Shown here piece by piece: positions 1-8,530 of a stretch of DNA of 64,000 bases (position 1 is its first letter; each line of letters begins with the position of its first letter). The notes below the pieces were generated by a model, which was not told the DNA's origin, ran no database searches, and saw nothing but the letters and a program-made list of their open reading frames with translations. A program made the translations under genes and the position numbers. The stretch is from Alkaliphilus sp. B6464 (GTDB taxonomy: Bacteria > Bacillota > Clostridia > Peptostreptococcales > Natronincolaceae). The DNA lies in NCBI RefSeq assembly GCF_018141165.1, contig NZ_CP058558.1, forward strand, positions 1 through 64,000, written 5' to 3'.

Positions 1-246
1 AACATGGTCAATTTGTGTAGTCTTATTATATAAAGGTATCATAAAGTCATTTAAAATGACATACCCCTTTTTTTCTAATTTTTTAATATATTTCTTTACC
101 TTTCTTTCTCCCAAGTAGCCTGATATTTTTATTTTTATTTTTTTAAAAACAACTTTATATGCAATATATCCTAGTATAAATTTGAATATAGGATTTTGCA
201 GAAAAAAAATAAAATATATATTTAAGGAACCGATTAAATTATACAT
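1..246 (-). CDS. NERD (nuclease-related) domain protein, N-terminal part
   Basis: Reads leftward off the window edge: 82 codons are visible, starting at the ATG at 246 behind a GGAGG at 257-261. A hydrophobic, probably membrane-associated N-terminus (about residues 5-35) is followed by GERKVKKYIKKL, then a stretch ending VILNDFMIPL and TQIDHV. The GE-x-KV start, the 'ND..IPL' strand and the QIDH motif are the first half of the NERD domain, a PD-(D/E)XK-like fold often found on plasmids and in DNA-processing or defence proteins. The catalytic E-x-K half lies outside the window, so activity cannot be judged. Divergent from the gene at 394. Confidence 0.72.
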   Translation of the reverse strand, partial: MYNLIGSLNIYFIFFLQNPIFKFILGYIAYKVVFKKIKIKISGYLGERKVKKYIKKLEKKGYVILNDFMIPLYNKTTQIDHV

Positions 247-393
247 AAATAAAATACCTCCTAATTAAATTTAATATATTTTAAGAAAGGATATCTATTT
301 GCGTCAAGTGCATATGAGTACTAAAGTTAATAAGGATTATAATATTTTGCAAAGCATATAAATTATGATAAAATTTGAATTAAAGTTTTATTT

Positions 394-1533
394 ATGGTAG
401 ATGTTTCGTACTTAAAGAGAATGAACTTTAAAGATAGAATTAATAAATGGGAAAAATGGATTTCAGATACTTATAGTAAAAGGGATTATGAAGGTATTCT
501 ATTTAGAGTAGATAGCAAAATCCGACTACAAACTTATATGGATTTGTTTGATGAGATACCTGATAAAATTAAATATGTTCTTTTTATAGAAGTTTATACT
601 AGAATGGATTTTGGCTTCCATTATATTAAACCAGAGTTTTTTCAGAGAATACTAAAATATAAACCACAGAGCAACAATGATAAAGTAGCGATAGAATTGT
701 CTTCTATTGACAATAAGGGATTTATTACAGTATACAGAGGAGAAGGAAGTAAATCTACGCCGTTTGATAAGGCTTATTCTTGGACAGATGATTTTAATGT
801 GGCGTTAAAATTTTCTAGTAATTGGGGTAATTTTGATGGTAAGATATACGAGGCTAAAATTCATACTGATCATATTATTGATTTTATTAATAAAAGAAAT
901 GAAAGAGAAGTATTATTATTTCCAGATAAACTTCATAAAGTTAAAGAACTAGATCTTTATAATTTAGAAAGCATGATGGTTCGATTAGAGGACGATGGCT
1001 ATTTACCATGGTACTTATATTTTGAAAGAAAGATTAAGCCTGATTATTTTAAAGAAGCATATGGTATCCATGGCATAACACATGCTAAAAGGGTGCTTTT
1101 CCATTCATTGTGCTTAGGTTGCTTGATGGAACTTAACAATGAAGATATTATGATTCTAGGTCAGACGAGCATATATCATGATATTGGAAGAATAAATGAT
1201 GAAAAATGTAATCATCATGGGAAATTGAGTTGGCTAAAAATAAATGAATTGAGAATTGCTCCTGCACAAGAACTCTGTAATGTTGACATGGAGATAGTTA
1301 AATTTATTATTGAGAATCATAATCTTGATGATGAAATAGCATTAAAAAACATAGACAAATATAGCATATCTAAAAGTGAAAAGCCAAGGGCTATTAAATT
1401 ATATAATATATTTTGTGACTGCGATTCATTAGATAGAGTAAGAATAAATAGTTTTGATGTAAAATATCTTAGAAATTCTGAGTCTAAAAAACTTATTATG
1501 TTAGCAAAAGAGATATTATCAATTATTAATTAG
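394..1533 (+). CDS. ADP-ribosyltransferase-like domain fused to HD phosphohydrolase domain
   Basis: 379 residues in two parts. Residues about 90-190 carry the order expected of an R-S-E class ADP-ribosyltransferase: VYRGEG (Arg near 115), YSWTDD (near 128-133) and RNEREVL with an E-x-E at about 170-172. Residues about 220-360 form an HD-type metal phosphohydrolase: GIHGITHAKRV, then IYHDIGRI (His-Asp near 262-263) and IIENHN. The first domain would transfer ADP-ribose from NAD; the second would hydrolyse a phosphoester, nucleotide or related substrate. I infer a toxin, defence or NAD-linked signalling role from this pairing; no partner gene is evident. No good Shine-Dalgarno precedes ATG 394, and ATG 421 is also poorly placed, so the start is uncertain. 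A TTGCAA/TAAAAT-like promoter lies at about 345-372. Confidence 0.68.
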   Translation: MVDVSYLKRMNFKDRINKWEKWISDTYSKRDYEGILFRVDSKIRLQTYMDLFDEIPDKIKYVLFIEVYTRMDFGFHYIKPEFFQRILKYKPQSNNDKVAIELSSIDNKGFITVYRGEGSKSTPFDKAYSWTDDFNVALKFSSNWGNFDGKIYEAKIHTDHIIDFINKRNEREVLLFPDKLHKVKELDLYNLESMMVRLEDDGYLPWYLYFERKIKPDYFKEAYGIHGITHAKRVLFHSLCLGCLMELNNEDIMILGQTSIYHDIGRINDEKCNHHGKLSWLKINELRIAPAQELCNVDMEIVKFIIENHNLDDEIALKNIDKYSISKSEKPRAIKLYNIFCDCDSLDRVRINSFDVKYLRNSESKKLIMLAKEILSIIN

Positions 1534-1573
1534 AGAATTTACAATCAATTCAACACAAAGGAGAGAAGGGTAA

Positions 1574-1729
1574 TTGATATTAATAGAGGATAAAGATTAT
1601 ATAAATAAACAAGTTACAAAAAAGATACCTACTATATTAAGATATGAAACAATCAGGGATTTTTAAGACCTCCTAAAAATACAAATTAAAGGCGAAAAAG
1701 ATAATAATGAGGCAGGTGGGAAAGATTAG
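1574..1729 (+). pseudogene. Small broken gene with an in-frame stop
   Basis: A TTG at 1574 behind GGAGAGAAGGG opens a frame of 30 codons to a TAA at 1664-1666. The same frame then stays open for another 20 codons to a TAG at 1727. The product on both sides of the stop is lysine-rich and looks coding (…RYETIRDF, stop, DLLKIQIKGEK…). I do not recognise the family. A few bases on, 1751-1778 carries a short coding remnant ending in LLLGEQVK that has a counterpart at about 62.1 kb. Either a small gene killed by one nonsense change or a natural short peptide with a chance extension. Confidence 0.35.
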
Positions 1730-1791
1730 TTGCAGCGTAAGTCAACAACATTACTTATTATTAGGAGAACAAGTAAAATAACCAAAAATGC

Positions 1792-1812
1792 AGAGGTCTA
1801 TTTAGACCTCTC
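1792..1812. terminator. Hairpin terminator downstream of the 1815-2987 gene
   Basis: A 9-bp perfect stem AGAGGTCTA/TAGACCTCT lies just past the minus-strand stop codon. On the minus strand a T-rich run follows within about 10 bases. Confidence 0.55.
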
Positions 1813-1814
1813 TT

Positions 1815-2987
1815 TCAATGTTTAATAGAATTTACAATGTTAGGATTATCCTCAATTTCTTTCTGTGTAATATACCTGAACTGTTTCACTATTTTTTTAT
1901 ATCCTCCAAATTTTATGAAGGCTGATGCCAAATCATACTCTTTTTCAAGAATAATATATTTTGGCATATATCCATATTCATTATAGATACTATCTAATTT
2001 TCGTTTAAATAAATCTAATGTCCATATGAACTTCTTTGTTTTTTTGTTAGGAGTTTCGTATTTATATGCAAAGATAGGTCTATTAGTATTAAAGTTCCAA
2101 ACCATATTTTTATCCGATTTATAAAATAAAAGCAAAGTATTATCGCTTAAATTATTTTCGCTTCTAATAGTATTCAATATTTTTTCAAAATTATTTTTTG
2201 CTATATTTCTTGAATTAAATCTCTTGTTGCATTTTTTACATTTATATCCCTGATTATATTTAGATTTATCTCTACTATCCCCATACTTAATAATATGGTC
2301 AGAGCCACAGACAGTACATTTAATTTTCTTTTTTTCATCAATCATATAAGCAAAAAGAGAGACAATTTCATCCTCTGTAACATAATTAAATTCTTTGGCT
2401 ATGTTTTTGAATCCTCCAAATCGGCCTAAAAGATTATAGATAGAGGGGTTTAACTGCTTTATTTTTATTGAGTTTGGTAAATAACCATATTCAGTATAAA
2501 TAGTATCCAATTTTCGTTTAAATTGGTCTTTTCTTTTTATCGGACTTTCACTGTTTTCATCAAGATAATTATTTTTTAATATTTGTTTGAGATTAAGTAT
2601 TTCATTTTGATATTCTTCGACTATTAATATCATGTCTTTATTTTTTCTTATTATAAGATCTAATAAAAACTCAAAACCTTTGTAATTAATATTTTTATAA
2701 AGTCTTTCTGTTTCTTCACGCAATTCTAAAGGATTTTGCCTTATACTTATAATACTTTCTAATTCTTTTACTATTCTATCTTCGGTCCAATATCTATCTA
2801 ACAATTTTTGAGAATGTGCTACTACATCAGAATAATTAGTGTTATGAAATATTATATCAAGATAGTAAATCATACCTTTATTATCATAAATTTGTCTATA
2901 TAGTCTGGGATTATTGATACTTAGATTTCTCACAGTTTCATGGATATCTAAATAATCTTTAAGTTTATCTGTAATTTCACTGTCCAA
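1815..2987 (-). CDS. Zinc-ribbon protein with homing-endonuclease-associated repeats
   Basis: 390 residues. A zinc ribbon CTVCGSDHIIKYG…YKCKKCNKRF sits near residues 225-260, like the DNA-binding ribbons of IS1-type transposases. It is flanked by two copies of one helical module, each beginning KRKLD(T/S)IY.EYGY(L/M)P and ending in a FGG(F/Y)KKI-type helix followed by (V/I)T.(D/E)EI. These match the general pattern of HNH-associated repeats (wing-less helical DNA-binding units of homing endonucleases). No HNH catalytic cluster is visible, so this is best called a sequence-specific DNA-binding protein or a homing endonuclease relative lacking its nuclease. TTG start with AAAGGTGG upstream. Stands alone between convergent and divergent neighbours. 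Confidence 0.55.
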   Translation of the reverse strand: MDSEITDKLKDYLDIHETVRNLSINNPRLYRQIYDNKGMIYYLDIIFHNTNYSDVVAHSQKLLDRYWTEDRIVKELESIISIRQNPLELREETERLYKNINYKGFEFLLDLIIRKNKDMILIVEEYQNEILNLKQILKNNYLDENSESPIKRKDQFKRKLDTIYTEYGYLPNSIKIKQLNPSIYNLLGRFGGFKNIAKEFNYVTEDEIVSLFAYMIDEKKKIKCTVCGSDHIIKYGDSRDKSKYNQGYKCKKCNKRFNSRNIAKNNFEKILNTIRSENNLSDNTLLLFYKSDKNMVWNFNTNRPIFAYKYETPNKKTKKFIWTLDLFKRKLDSIYNEYGYMPKYIILEKEYDLASAFIKFGGYKKIVKQFRYITQKEIEDNPNIVNSIKH

Positions 2988-3290
2988 TATTAAACACCAC
3001 CTTTAATTGCTGTATTTTTACCATTAGTTTTATTTGAACAATACATCTATATATAATAATTGTGTTCTACTGAAATTGCAATGTAAATAATGGCATATTG
3101 TATTATAAAAATTATAGTAATCTGCTGATTTTAAAATTTTCAAAAATTTGCACTGGAACATGGATATAGTGATAAATACATGCTTTTAGCGTAATCAAAT
3201 GAATCAATAAAAAATTCTTGATTACAGGAGAATAGATTTAATAATATAGTGAAAACAATACAAAGGAATTTAAATAAGGAGTGACGGACA
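2988..3290. other. Divergent intergenic region
   Basis: About 300 bases with no coding frame. It must hold promoters for both flanking genes. One small inverted pair is visible (GTAATCAA near 3191 with TTGATTAC near 3219). I see nothing else. Confidence 0.5.
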
Positions 3291-3506
3291 ATGATATACC
3301 TAGCAGTAACTTCGCCAAACGGTGAACAGTTTTGGATTAATTATAAATTATCTACCTATGTCCACGATACGGAATCAGCAGAGGTTTTTTTATCTATACA
3401 TGGATTAAAAACAAAGTATCCTGAATCTCAATACTCAAATGAATTTAATGTTACATCTGAAGAATTTGAATTTTGGAGAAAAATTTACAATAACCAACGA
3501 AAATAA
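3291..3506 (+). CDS. Small hypothetical protein
   Basis: 71 residues, acidic and aromatic, beginning IYLAVTSPNGEQFWI. AAGGAG lies 8 bases before the ATG and a clean intrinsic terminator follows the stop, so it is probably a monocistronic gene. No family recognised. Confidence 0.6.
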   Translation: MIYLAVTSPNGEQFWINYKLSTYVHDTESAEVFLSIHGLKTKYPESQYSNEFNVTSEEFEFWRKIYNNQRK

Positions 3507-3532
3507 GACTGTTTTTCAGTCTTATTTTTTTA
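3505..3532 (+). terminator. Intrinsic terminator of the 71-residue gene
   Basis: Stem AAGACTG, loop TTTTT, CAGTCTT, then ATTTTTTT. The stem begins inside the last codon and stop. Confidence 0.8.
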
Positions 3533-3550
3533 AACAATAATAAAAAAATC

Positions 3551-3580
3551 TTGACTTCTTATTAATTGTTTTACTATAGT
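3551..3580 (+). promoter_or_regulatory. Sigma-A type promoter for the FabH-like gene
   Basis: TTGACT at 3551 and TATAGT at 3575 with an 18-base spacer, about 50 bases before the start codon. Confidence 0.5.
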
Positions 3581-3631
3581 ATCTCCTGCTTAATTTAAAA
3601 TGAAAATTAATAATGCACAGGAGGGATGTAC

Positions 3632-4639
3632 ATGAAACATCAAAATATTAACATCATAAGCACAGGAATTTACCATCCTCAAAATAAAGTACATAATCAA
3701 TTTTTTATAGATCATTTTAACAAAATGGAAATTGACGTAGAGGGGCTACTGAATCACCTAGATAGAGAATACAGATATCTTTCTGATGATCCTAATGAGA
3801 CAGTCATAACCATGGGATATGGAGCAAGTATTGATGCATTAAAAAATGCTAACATAGATATTAATGATATAGATTTACTTGTCTTTGCAACAGATACACC
3901 TGAATTTACTTCTCCTGCTAATGCAATTAAGTTGCTTAATCTCTTAGGTGGGGAAAAGATTCGAATGGCATATGATACAAATACAAATTGCTTGGGAATG
4001 TTAACAGCACTAGATCAAGCAAGTAGAATTTTAATGACAAATAAAAGATTCAAAAAAGCATTAGTGGTTGGCGGCATTTTATTCAGTTCTGTTTCAAGCA
4101 AATACGACTCTGTTTCATACAGCAATTTCGGAGATGCAGCAGCAGCAGTGGTTTTGGAAAAAGTAGAGGAGAATGAAAAAAGAGGATTTATTGACTCTAC
4201 TCACGTTACTCAACCAACAGAGCATAACAATATATTAATGCCAAGAGCAGGATATTCTAAAATATTAAGAGATGTAATTGAGAATGAAGAAGATAAGAAA
4301 TGGTCATGGCTTCCATTTGATGGAAGTTTTATTTCTGATTATTGGGCAAAGTTAATAACGGAAGTTGCTGAGGATAATGGAATAAATCCAATTGATATTG
4401 GACATCTCATATTTTCTCAATTCACACTTCCTGATGCTAAACTTACATTAAAAAAACTAGGTATAAACGAAAACAAAACTACATATGTAGGAAATGAATA
4501 CGGATATACTGGAACTACAAGTCCAATTATGGCACTTCATAGAGCATTGAATACAAATAAAATTAACAAAGGCGATTATGTAATATTAGCATCCATGGGT
4601 TCTGGCACAACTGTAACTGTTCTTCTATTTAAATTTTAA
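3632..4639 (+). CDS. FabH-like ketoacyl-ACP synthase III homologue with altered active site
   Basis: 335 residues with the thiolase fold of the KAS III family, which condenses an acyl-CoA starter with malonyl-ACP. The nucleophile is kept: NTNCLGML, Cys at about 120. The FGDAAAAVVLE strand is typical. However, where FabH has the catalytic His (LIPHQAN-like) this protein reads FSQFTLPDA, and where FabH has the catalytic Asn (GNTSA-like) it reads GYTGTTSP. It may therefore be an acyltransferase, thioesterase or ester-forming enzyme rather than a decarboxylating condensing enzyme. I take the start at 3632 because AGGAGGG at 3619-3625 abuts the ATG at 3626. No acyl carrier protein or other lipid gene is nearby. 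It converges on a STAS-like gene. Confidence 0.8.
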   Translation: MKHQNINIISTGIYHPQNKVHNQFFIDHFNKMEIDVEGLLNHLDREYRYLSDDPNETVITMGYGASIDALKNANIDINDIDLLVFATDTPEFTSPANAIKLLNLLGGEKIRMAYDTNTNCLGMLTALDQASRILMTNKRFKKALVVGGILFSSVSSKYDSVSYSNFGDAAAAVVLEKVEENEKRGFIDSTHVTQPTEHNNILMPRAGYSKILRDVIENEEDKKWSWLPFDGSFISDYWAKLITEVAEDNGINPIDIGHLIFSQFTLPDAKLTLKKLGINENKTTYVGNEYGYTGTTSPIMALHRALNTNKINKGDYVILASMGSGTTVTVLLFKF

Positions 4640-4654
4640 TTAAAATAGTAAAGA

Positions 4655-4684
4655 AAATCCCACATTTTAAAATGTGGGATTTTT
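4655..4684. terminator. Bidirectional terminator between convergent genes
   Basis: A perfect 30-base palindrome: AAAATCCCACATTTT and its complement, with T runs on both strands, serving the FabH-like gene and the STAS-like gene. Confidence 0.85.
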
Positions 4685-4685
4685 A

Positions 4686-5081
4686 CTATGATATTTTCAT
4701 TATTACCTCATTTAAGTCCTTTGCATATTGTACTCCTTCAGTCCAACCGGGAATTTGTCCACCTAGCCTTCTGAATTGAGATACAGTTACAGCATTTCCT
4801 TGAGTAATTAAGAATCTCGTTTTAAAAGGGATTTTAATATATCGTTCTAATAGAGTACCCAACATTTCTGCTACTTTAGGACTGGATGGTTTTAAATCAG
4901 TGCCATCAATGACTAAAACATAGTCCTTAGTAGGAAAAGTTTTAACCAATTGATCATAGTCTTTTAAATAAGACTGCCCATCTTCTTCAGCAAAAAAACC
5001 TGAAGCCTTTAGATGAAATATTTTTTTAATTTTATCAACCTTCATTTCATAACATGCGTTTCCATTGTGATATTTCGCCAT
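4686..5081 (-). CDS. STAS/SpoIIAA-like protein
   Basis: 131 residues. The pattern (FHLKASGFFAEEDGQSYLKDY early, a central YVLVIDGTDL strand, then a helix over KVAEMLGTLLERY) fits the SpoIIAA-like branch of STAS domains, which bind small ligands or partner proteins. ATG 5081 is chosen because AAGGAGG at 5091 is correctly spaced; the frame extends upstream without a ribosome site. Convergent with the FabH-like gene and sharing its terminator. Function unknown; family call moderate. Confidence 0.5.
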   Translation of the reverse strand: MAKYHNGNACYEMKVDKIKKIFHLKASGFFAEEDGQSYLKDYDQLVKTFPTKDYVLVIDGTDLKPSSPKVAEMLGTLLERYIKIPFKTRFLITQGNAVTVSQFRRLGGQIPGWTEGVQYAKDLNEVIMKIS

Positions 5082-5233
5082 AATTAAATTCCTCCTTGAT
5101 ATATAAGTAGTAAATTTATTGAACCAAATATAATTTACCATTATCTTATATAATAAGATTAATAATAAATCAAGTTTATTTTATCATGGAATTTACATAA
5201 AACTTAAAAAATATTTATGAATCTTTTTTGTCA

Positions 5234-7231
5234 TTATCTTAATTCAAAATCGTTTATAAACGAATATTCCTCATACCAGTTAGGATCTGCATAGATTCTA
5301 GTAGTCAGGTTATTAATTTTTTTATAAAGTTCTTCATAAGCCAACATTAGAGCAATATATTTATTTTCTCCACTCTGTTTTGTGCCTAAGAAATCACCGG
5401 GACCTCTAAACTCAAGATCGTGTCTTGCAATTTCAAATCCATCTGTTGTTGAACACATGATACTACACTTCTTATCCTCATTTGGAGTTTGAAGTATACA
5501 GTAACTTTGATGGCTGCCACGACCAACACGACCTCTTAATTGATGAAGTTGTGCTAGTCCAAATCTCTCTGCATTTTTTATAGCAATTACAGTTGAATTA
5601 GGCACATTTATACCAACCTCAATAATTGTGGTACTGACAAGGATTTGAGTTTCATTATTGTAAAATTTTCTCAATTCTTCATTAAATTCATCTGGCTTTG
5701 TATCTCCAGTAATCATTGAAATTTTAATATTTCTATCATTTTTGAAATACTTTACTATGTTTGCATAGGCAGATTCAACAGATTCAACTTCTTTCATTTT
5801 TTCTGATTCTGAATCTTCAATAAGAGGACAAACAACATAAGCCTGTCTGCCTTTAATGATTTCATCTTTAATAAGATTATAAATTTCATTATCTTTATGA
5901 ATAACCTTTGTTATAATATCTTTTCTTCCTTGAGGCTTAGTTTTAATAGTTTGAACTTTTATAGAATCACCGTAAAGAGCCATGGCCATTGTTCTTGGAA
6001 TAGGAGTTGCTGACATTACAATAGCATGAGGATTTTCATTAGACTTTTTATTTAAGTCATTCCTTTGTTCTACACCAAACAAATGCTGTTCATCTGCAAT
6101 AGTAAGGGCAAGATTATTATAGACGACATCCTTTGAGAATACTGCATGAGTACCAACAATAAAATGTGCCTCACCTAATTCAATTTGCTTTAAAATTTTT
6201 TTCTTCTCACTTTTCTTTGTATTTCCAGATAGAAACACCACATTATAAGGAAAGTCTTTCATTTTTTCTTTCAAGTCATAATAATGTTGAAGTGCTAAAG
6301 ATTCCCTCGGGGCCATTAAACAGGACTGGTATCCGTTGTCAGCCATAACAAGCATAAGCATTAATGCTATAATAGTTTTACCAGTACCAACATCTCCTTG
6401 TACTAAACAGTTTTGACGGATGCCTTGTTTCATTTCTCCATAAATATCTTTAAACACCGTTTTTTGATCAGGTGTTAGATCGAATGGTAATGATTCATAA
6501 AATGGTTTTAGAGAAGGAGTGCCATTTATTTTAAAACTAGATGAATTATTTTTACTTCTATTTCTATTTTTTAGTTGAAAATTAAAGATAAATAAGTCAT
6601 CAAAAGCAAACCTTTCTCTAGCCTTCTCAACATCGCCTAGAGTTTTTGGTTTATGAAACAGTCTAAAGGCATCATATTCTTCAACTAATCCAAATTCCTT
6701 TCTTATATTATCTTCTAAATAATCATCTGTGCTTACTAATCGCAAAGCCTTGTCTATTGTATCACTTAAATAAGTATCATCCATTCTGTTTATTTTCTTA
6801 TAAACTGGAACAATCTTTTTAAATTTATGAATATCTTTACTAAAAAATAAAGGAGACATAGTTACATTGTTATATTCCTCTGAATACTTAACTTTACCGC
6901 AGAAAATATACTGATTATCTTTTTTTATAATATTCTTTATATATGATTGATTAAAAAATGTAATATTCATTCTCCATTTTGTATGATCTGTTATTCTGAT
7001 ATTAATGATTGTTCTTTTATTATCTAATTTAGTTTCCTTAATATCCATAACATTCCCTATGACTGCAATGTGTTCACCATCATATTTTTTAGCCTCTATA
7101 ATCGGTATTGTTTTAGTAAAGTCATAATATTTACGGGGTAAATATTTTACTAAATCTGCTACATCATAGATACCTGTCTTTATTAATTGATTAACCTTTT
7201 GAGTAGGTATACCTAACTTTTCTAATTCCAA
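5234..7231 (-). CDS. recG: RecG-like ATP-dependent DNA helicase
   Basis: 665 residues, close to the usual RecG length. A helix-hairpin-helix-like N-terminus (LGIPTQKVNQLIKTGIYDVADL) precedes the wedge OB domain. Superfamily 2 motifs follow: GDVGTGKT (Walker A), ADEQHLFGVEQR (DExH), SATPIPRTMAM (motif III), IIEVGINVPN, and LHQLRGRVGRG (motif VI). The RecG-specific FRGPGDFLGTKQSG is near the C-terminus. RecG remodels stalled forks and Holliday junctions. Start: an ATG at 7246 precedes the GGAGGTG, so I take the TTG at 7231, 7 bases after it. Transcribed divergently from an SSB-like gene, an arrangement that suggests replication or recombination of the element itself. A motif-class promoter lies at 7279. 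Confidence 0.9.
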   Translation of the reverse strand: MELEKLGIPTQKVNQLIKTGIYDVADLVKYLPRKYYDFTKTIPIIEAKKYDGEHIAVIGNVMDIKETKLDNKRTIINIRITDHTKWRMNITFFNQSYIKNIIKKDNQYIFCGKVKYSEEYNNVTMSPLFFSKDIHKFKKIVPVYKKINRMDDTYLSDTIDKALRLVSTDDYLEDNIRKEFGLVEEYDAFRLFHKPKTLGDVEKARERFAFDDLFIFNFQLKNRNRSKNNSSSFKINGTPSLKPFYESLPFDLTPDQKTVFKDIYGEMKQGIRQNCLVQGDVGTGKTIIALMLMLVMADNGYQSCLMAPRESLALQHYYDLKEKMKDFPYNVVFLSGNTKKSEKKKILKQIELGEAHFIVGTHAVFSKDVVYNNLALTIADEQHLFGVEQRNDLNKKSNENPHAIVMSATPIPRTMAMALYGDSIKVQTIKTKPQGRKDIITKVIHKDNEIYNLIKDEIIKGRQAYVVCPLIEDSESEKMKEVESVESAYANIVKYFKNDRNIKISMITGDTKPDEFNEELRKFYNNETQILVSTTIIEVGINVPNSTVIAIKNAERFGLAQLHQLRGRVGRGSHQSYCILQTPNEDKKCSIMCSTTDGFEIARHDLEFRGPGDFLGTKQSGENKYIALMLAYEELYKKINNLTTRIYADPNWYEEYSFINDFELR

Positions 7232-7278
7232 TTTCAACACCTCCATAAGTCAATAAAAACCTAAAGTTTATATCAGTT

Positions 7279-7293
7279 TTAATATAACATAGG
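7279..7293 (-). promoter_or_regulatory. TGTTATATTAA-type element upstream of recG
   Basis: Minus strand reads CCTATGTTATATTAA, a variant of the ATATGTTATGTTAA element seen many times in the window, 48 bases upstream of the recG start. Confidence 0.5.
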
Positions 7294-7336
7294 AACATAT
7301 CTCAAGTTTTTATCCATGCAAATTGGTTTTTTAGAC

Positions 7337-7350
7337 ATGTGTTATGTTAA
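7337..7350 (+). promoter_or_regulatory. ATGTGTTATGTTAA element upstream of the SSB-like gene
   Basis: Copy of the recurrent element, 28 bases before the start codon at 7378, with AACTGGGGGTG as ribosome site between them. Confidence 0.65.
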
Positions 7351-7377
7351 ACGTACAATAAAACTGGGGGTGAAGTT

Positions 7378-8016
7378 ATGGAGTTTTCTAAAGACAAAGT
7401 AGATAATTCAATTAGTATAAAGGGTATTATTAAAGAAGGTCTAAAATTTAGTCATACCGCATATGGAATTGATTTTTATTCATTTAAGTTAGGAGTAAAG
7501 AGAAAAAGTGGATATGAAGATATATTGCCTGTAATTATTTCAGAAAATACAATAGGGGATAAAGCGTATGGTGTAGGAGATGTTGTTGAGTTGATAGGGA
7601 GGCTACGAAGCCATAACGCAGATTCGAGTGTTAATGTTTATATATTCGTAGAACAAATCAATAGCATCTTAACATCTAATTTTGAATTTAATAACACAGT
7701 TCATATTCGTGGTTTCGTATGTAAAAAGCCTATTTTTAGAAGTACGCCTAAAAATAGGGTAATTACAGACATGGTTATAGCAGCAAATAGACAGAATTCT
7801 AAAAAAAGTGATTATATAAATACAATTGCATGGGGAAGTAGAGCAGTTGAAAGTAAAGAACTAGGAGTTGGGGATGAAATAATTATAGAAGGACGTTTTC
7901 AGAGTAGGAAGTATACTAAAAAACTTAAAACTTGTGAAAAAGAAAAAATTGCTTATGAATTATCAGTTTTAAATATAAAAAAAATAGGATCAAATGCAAA
8001 AATGAATAATCATTAA
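7378..8016 (+). CDS. Single-stranded DNA-binding-like protein with two OB folds
   Basis: 212 residues. Two tandem OB-type halves can be traced: residues about 8-98 (ISIKGIIKEGLKFSH … VVELIGRLRSH … VYIFVEQI) and about 103-210 (VHIRGFVCKKPIFRSTPKNRVITDMVIAANR … DYINTIAWGSRAVES … DEIIIEGRFQSRKY). The second half has the SSB/PriB signature of a T-x-V/I-A-A-N-R strand and a 'W..RA' strand. It would bind ssDNA during replication or repair. No acidic SSB tail is present. Divergent from recG and followed by its own terminator. Confidence 0.72.
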   Translation: MEFSKDKVDNSISIKGIIKEGLKFSHTAYGIDFYSFKLGVKRKSGYEDILPVIISENTIGDKAYGVGDVVELIGRLRSHNADSSVNVYIFVEQINSILTSNFEFNNTVHIRGFVCKKPIFRSTPKNRVITDMVIAANRQNSKKSDYINTIAWGSRAVESKELGVGDEIIIEGRFQSRKYTKKLKTCEKEKIAYELSVLNIKKIGSNAKMNNH

Positions 8017-8031
8017 TAATATTTAAAGTAT

Positions 8032-8066
8032 AAAGAGTAGATGAACTGATGTGTCTACTCTTTTTT
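8032..8066 (+). terminator. Intrinsic terminator of the SSB-like gene
   Basis: AAAGAGTAGA paired with TCTACTCTTT across a 12-base loop, followed by a T run. Confidence 0.75.
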
Positions 8067-8159
8067 GTTAGATAAATGTTTTATCTTTAATGAAGGTTTT
8101 TATATGCTATAATATTATTATATTAAAATAATCAAAGAGATATAAAGAGGGGGCTAAAG

Positions 8160-8483
8160 ATGGGAGAATTGCTTACATTAAAAGATGCACTTGAAACAAT
8201 ATATAAAATAGAAGAAACAGGAGAAGATTTAATGGGATTGCTGCTGTCGTCTATGGAAAAAATAGATAAAAAAGAAATAAATATGATTATTCCGGGAAAT
8301 CCTGAAGCACTGTTTGAATTCTTTTATGAAAAAGATGATAAGATAGCGTCCTATAATGAAGATGCAAGTATTCTAAGTATATATAAAGATATAGACAAAT
8401 TTCAATTTAGAGAGATTTTAGACATGATAACTCAACAGGAGTTTTTTTCTTATGAAGTAAAGTTTGTTTTATTAAATAAATAG
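8160..8483 (+). CDS. Hypothetical protein, 107 residues
   Basis: Acidic, helical, beginning MGELLTLKDALETIYKIEE. Start supported by GAGGGGG 8 bases upstream and a TATAAT-like box near 8108. Bounded by terminators on both sides, so monocistronic. No family recognised. It faces the stress module on the other strand. Confidence 0.6.
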   Translation: MGELLTLKDALETIYKIEETGEDLMGLLLSSMEKIDKKEINMIIPGNPEALFEFFYEKDDKIASYNEDASILSIYKDIDKFQFREILDMITQQEFFSYEVKFVLLNK

Positions 8484-8496
8484 GTTAGAATATATG

Positions 8497-8527
8497 AAAT
8501 AGGTAGGATAAGGACACCTACCTATTT
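8497..8527. terminator. Bidirectional terminator
   Basis: AAATAGGTAGG and CCTACCTATTT form an 11-bp stem between the convergent ends of the 107-residue gene and the ARPP-1-like gene. Confidence 0.8.
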
Positions 8528-8530
8528 ATA

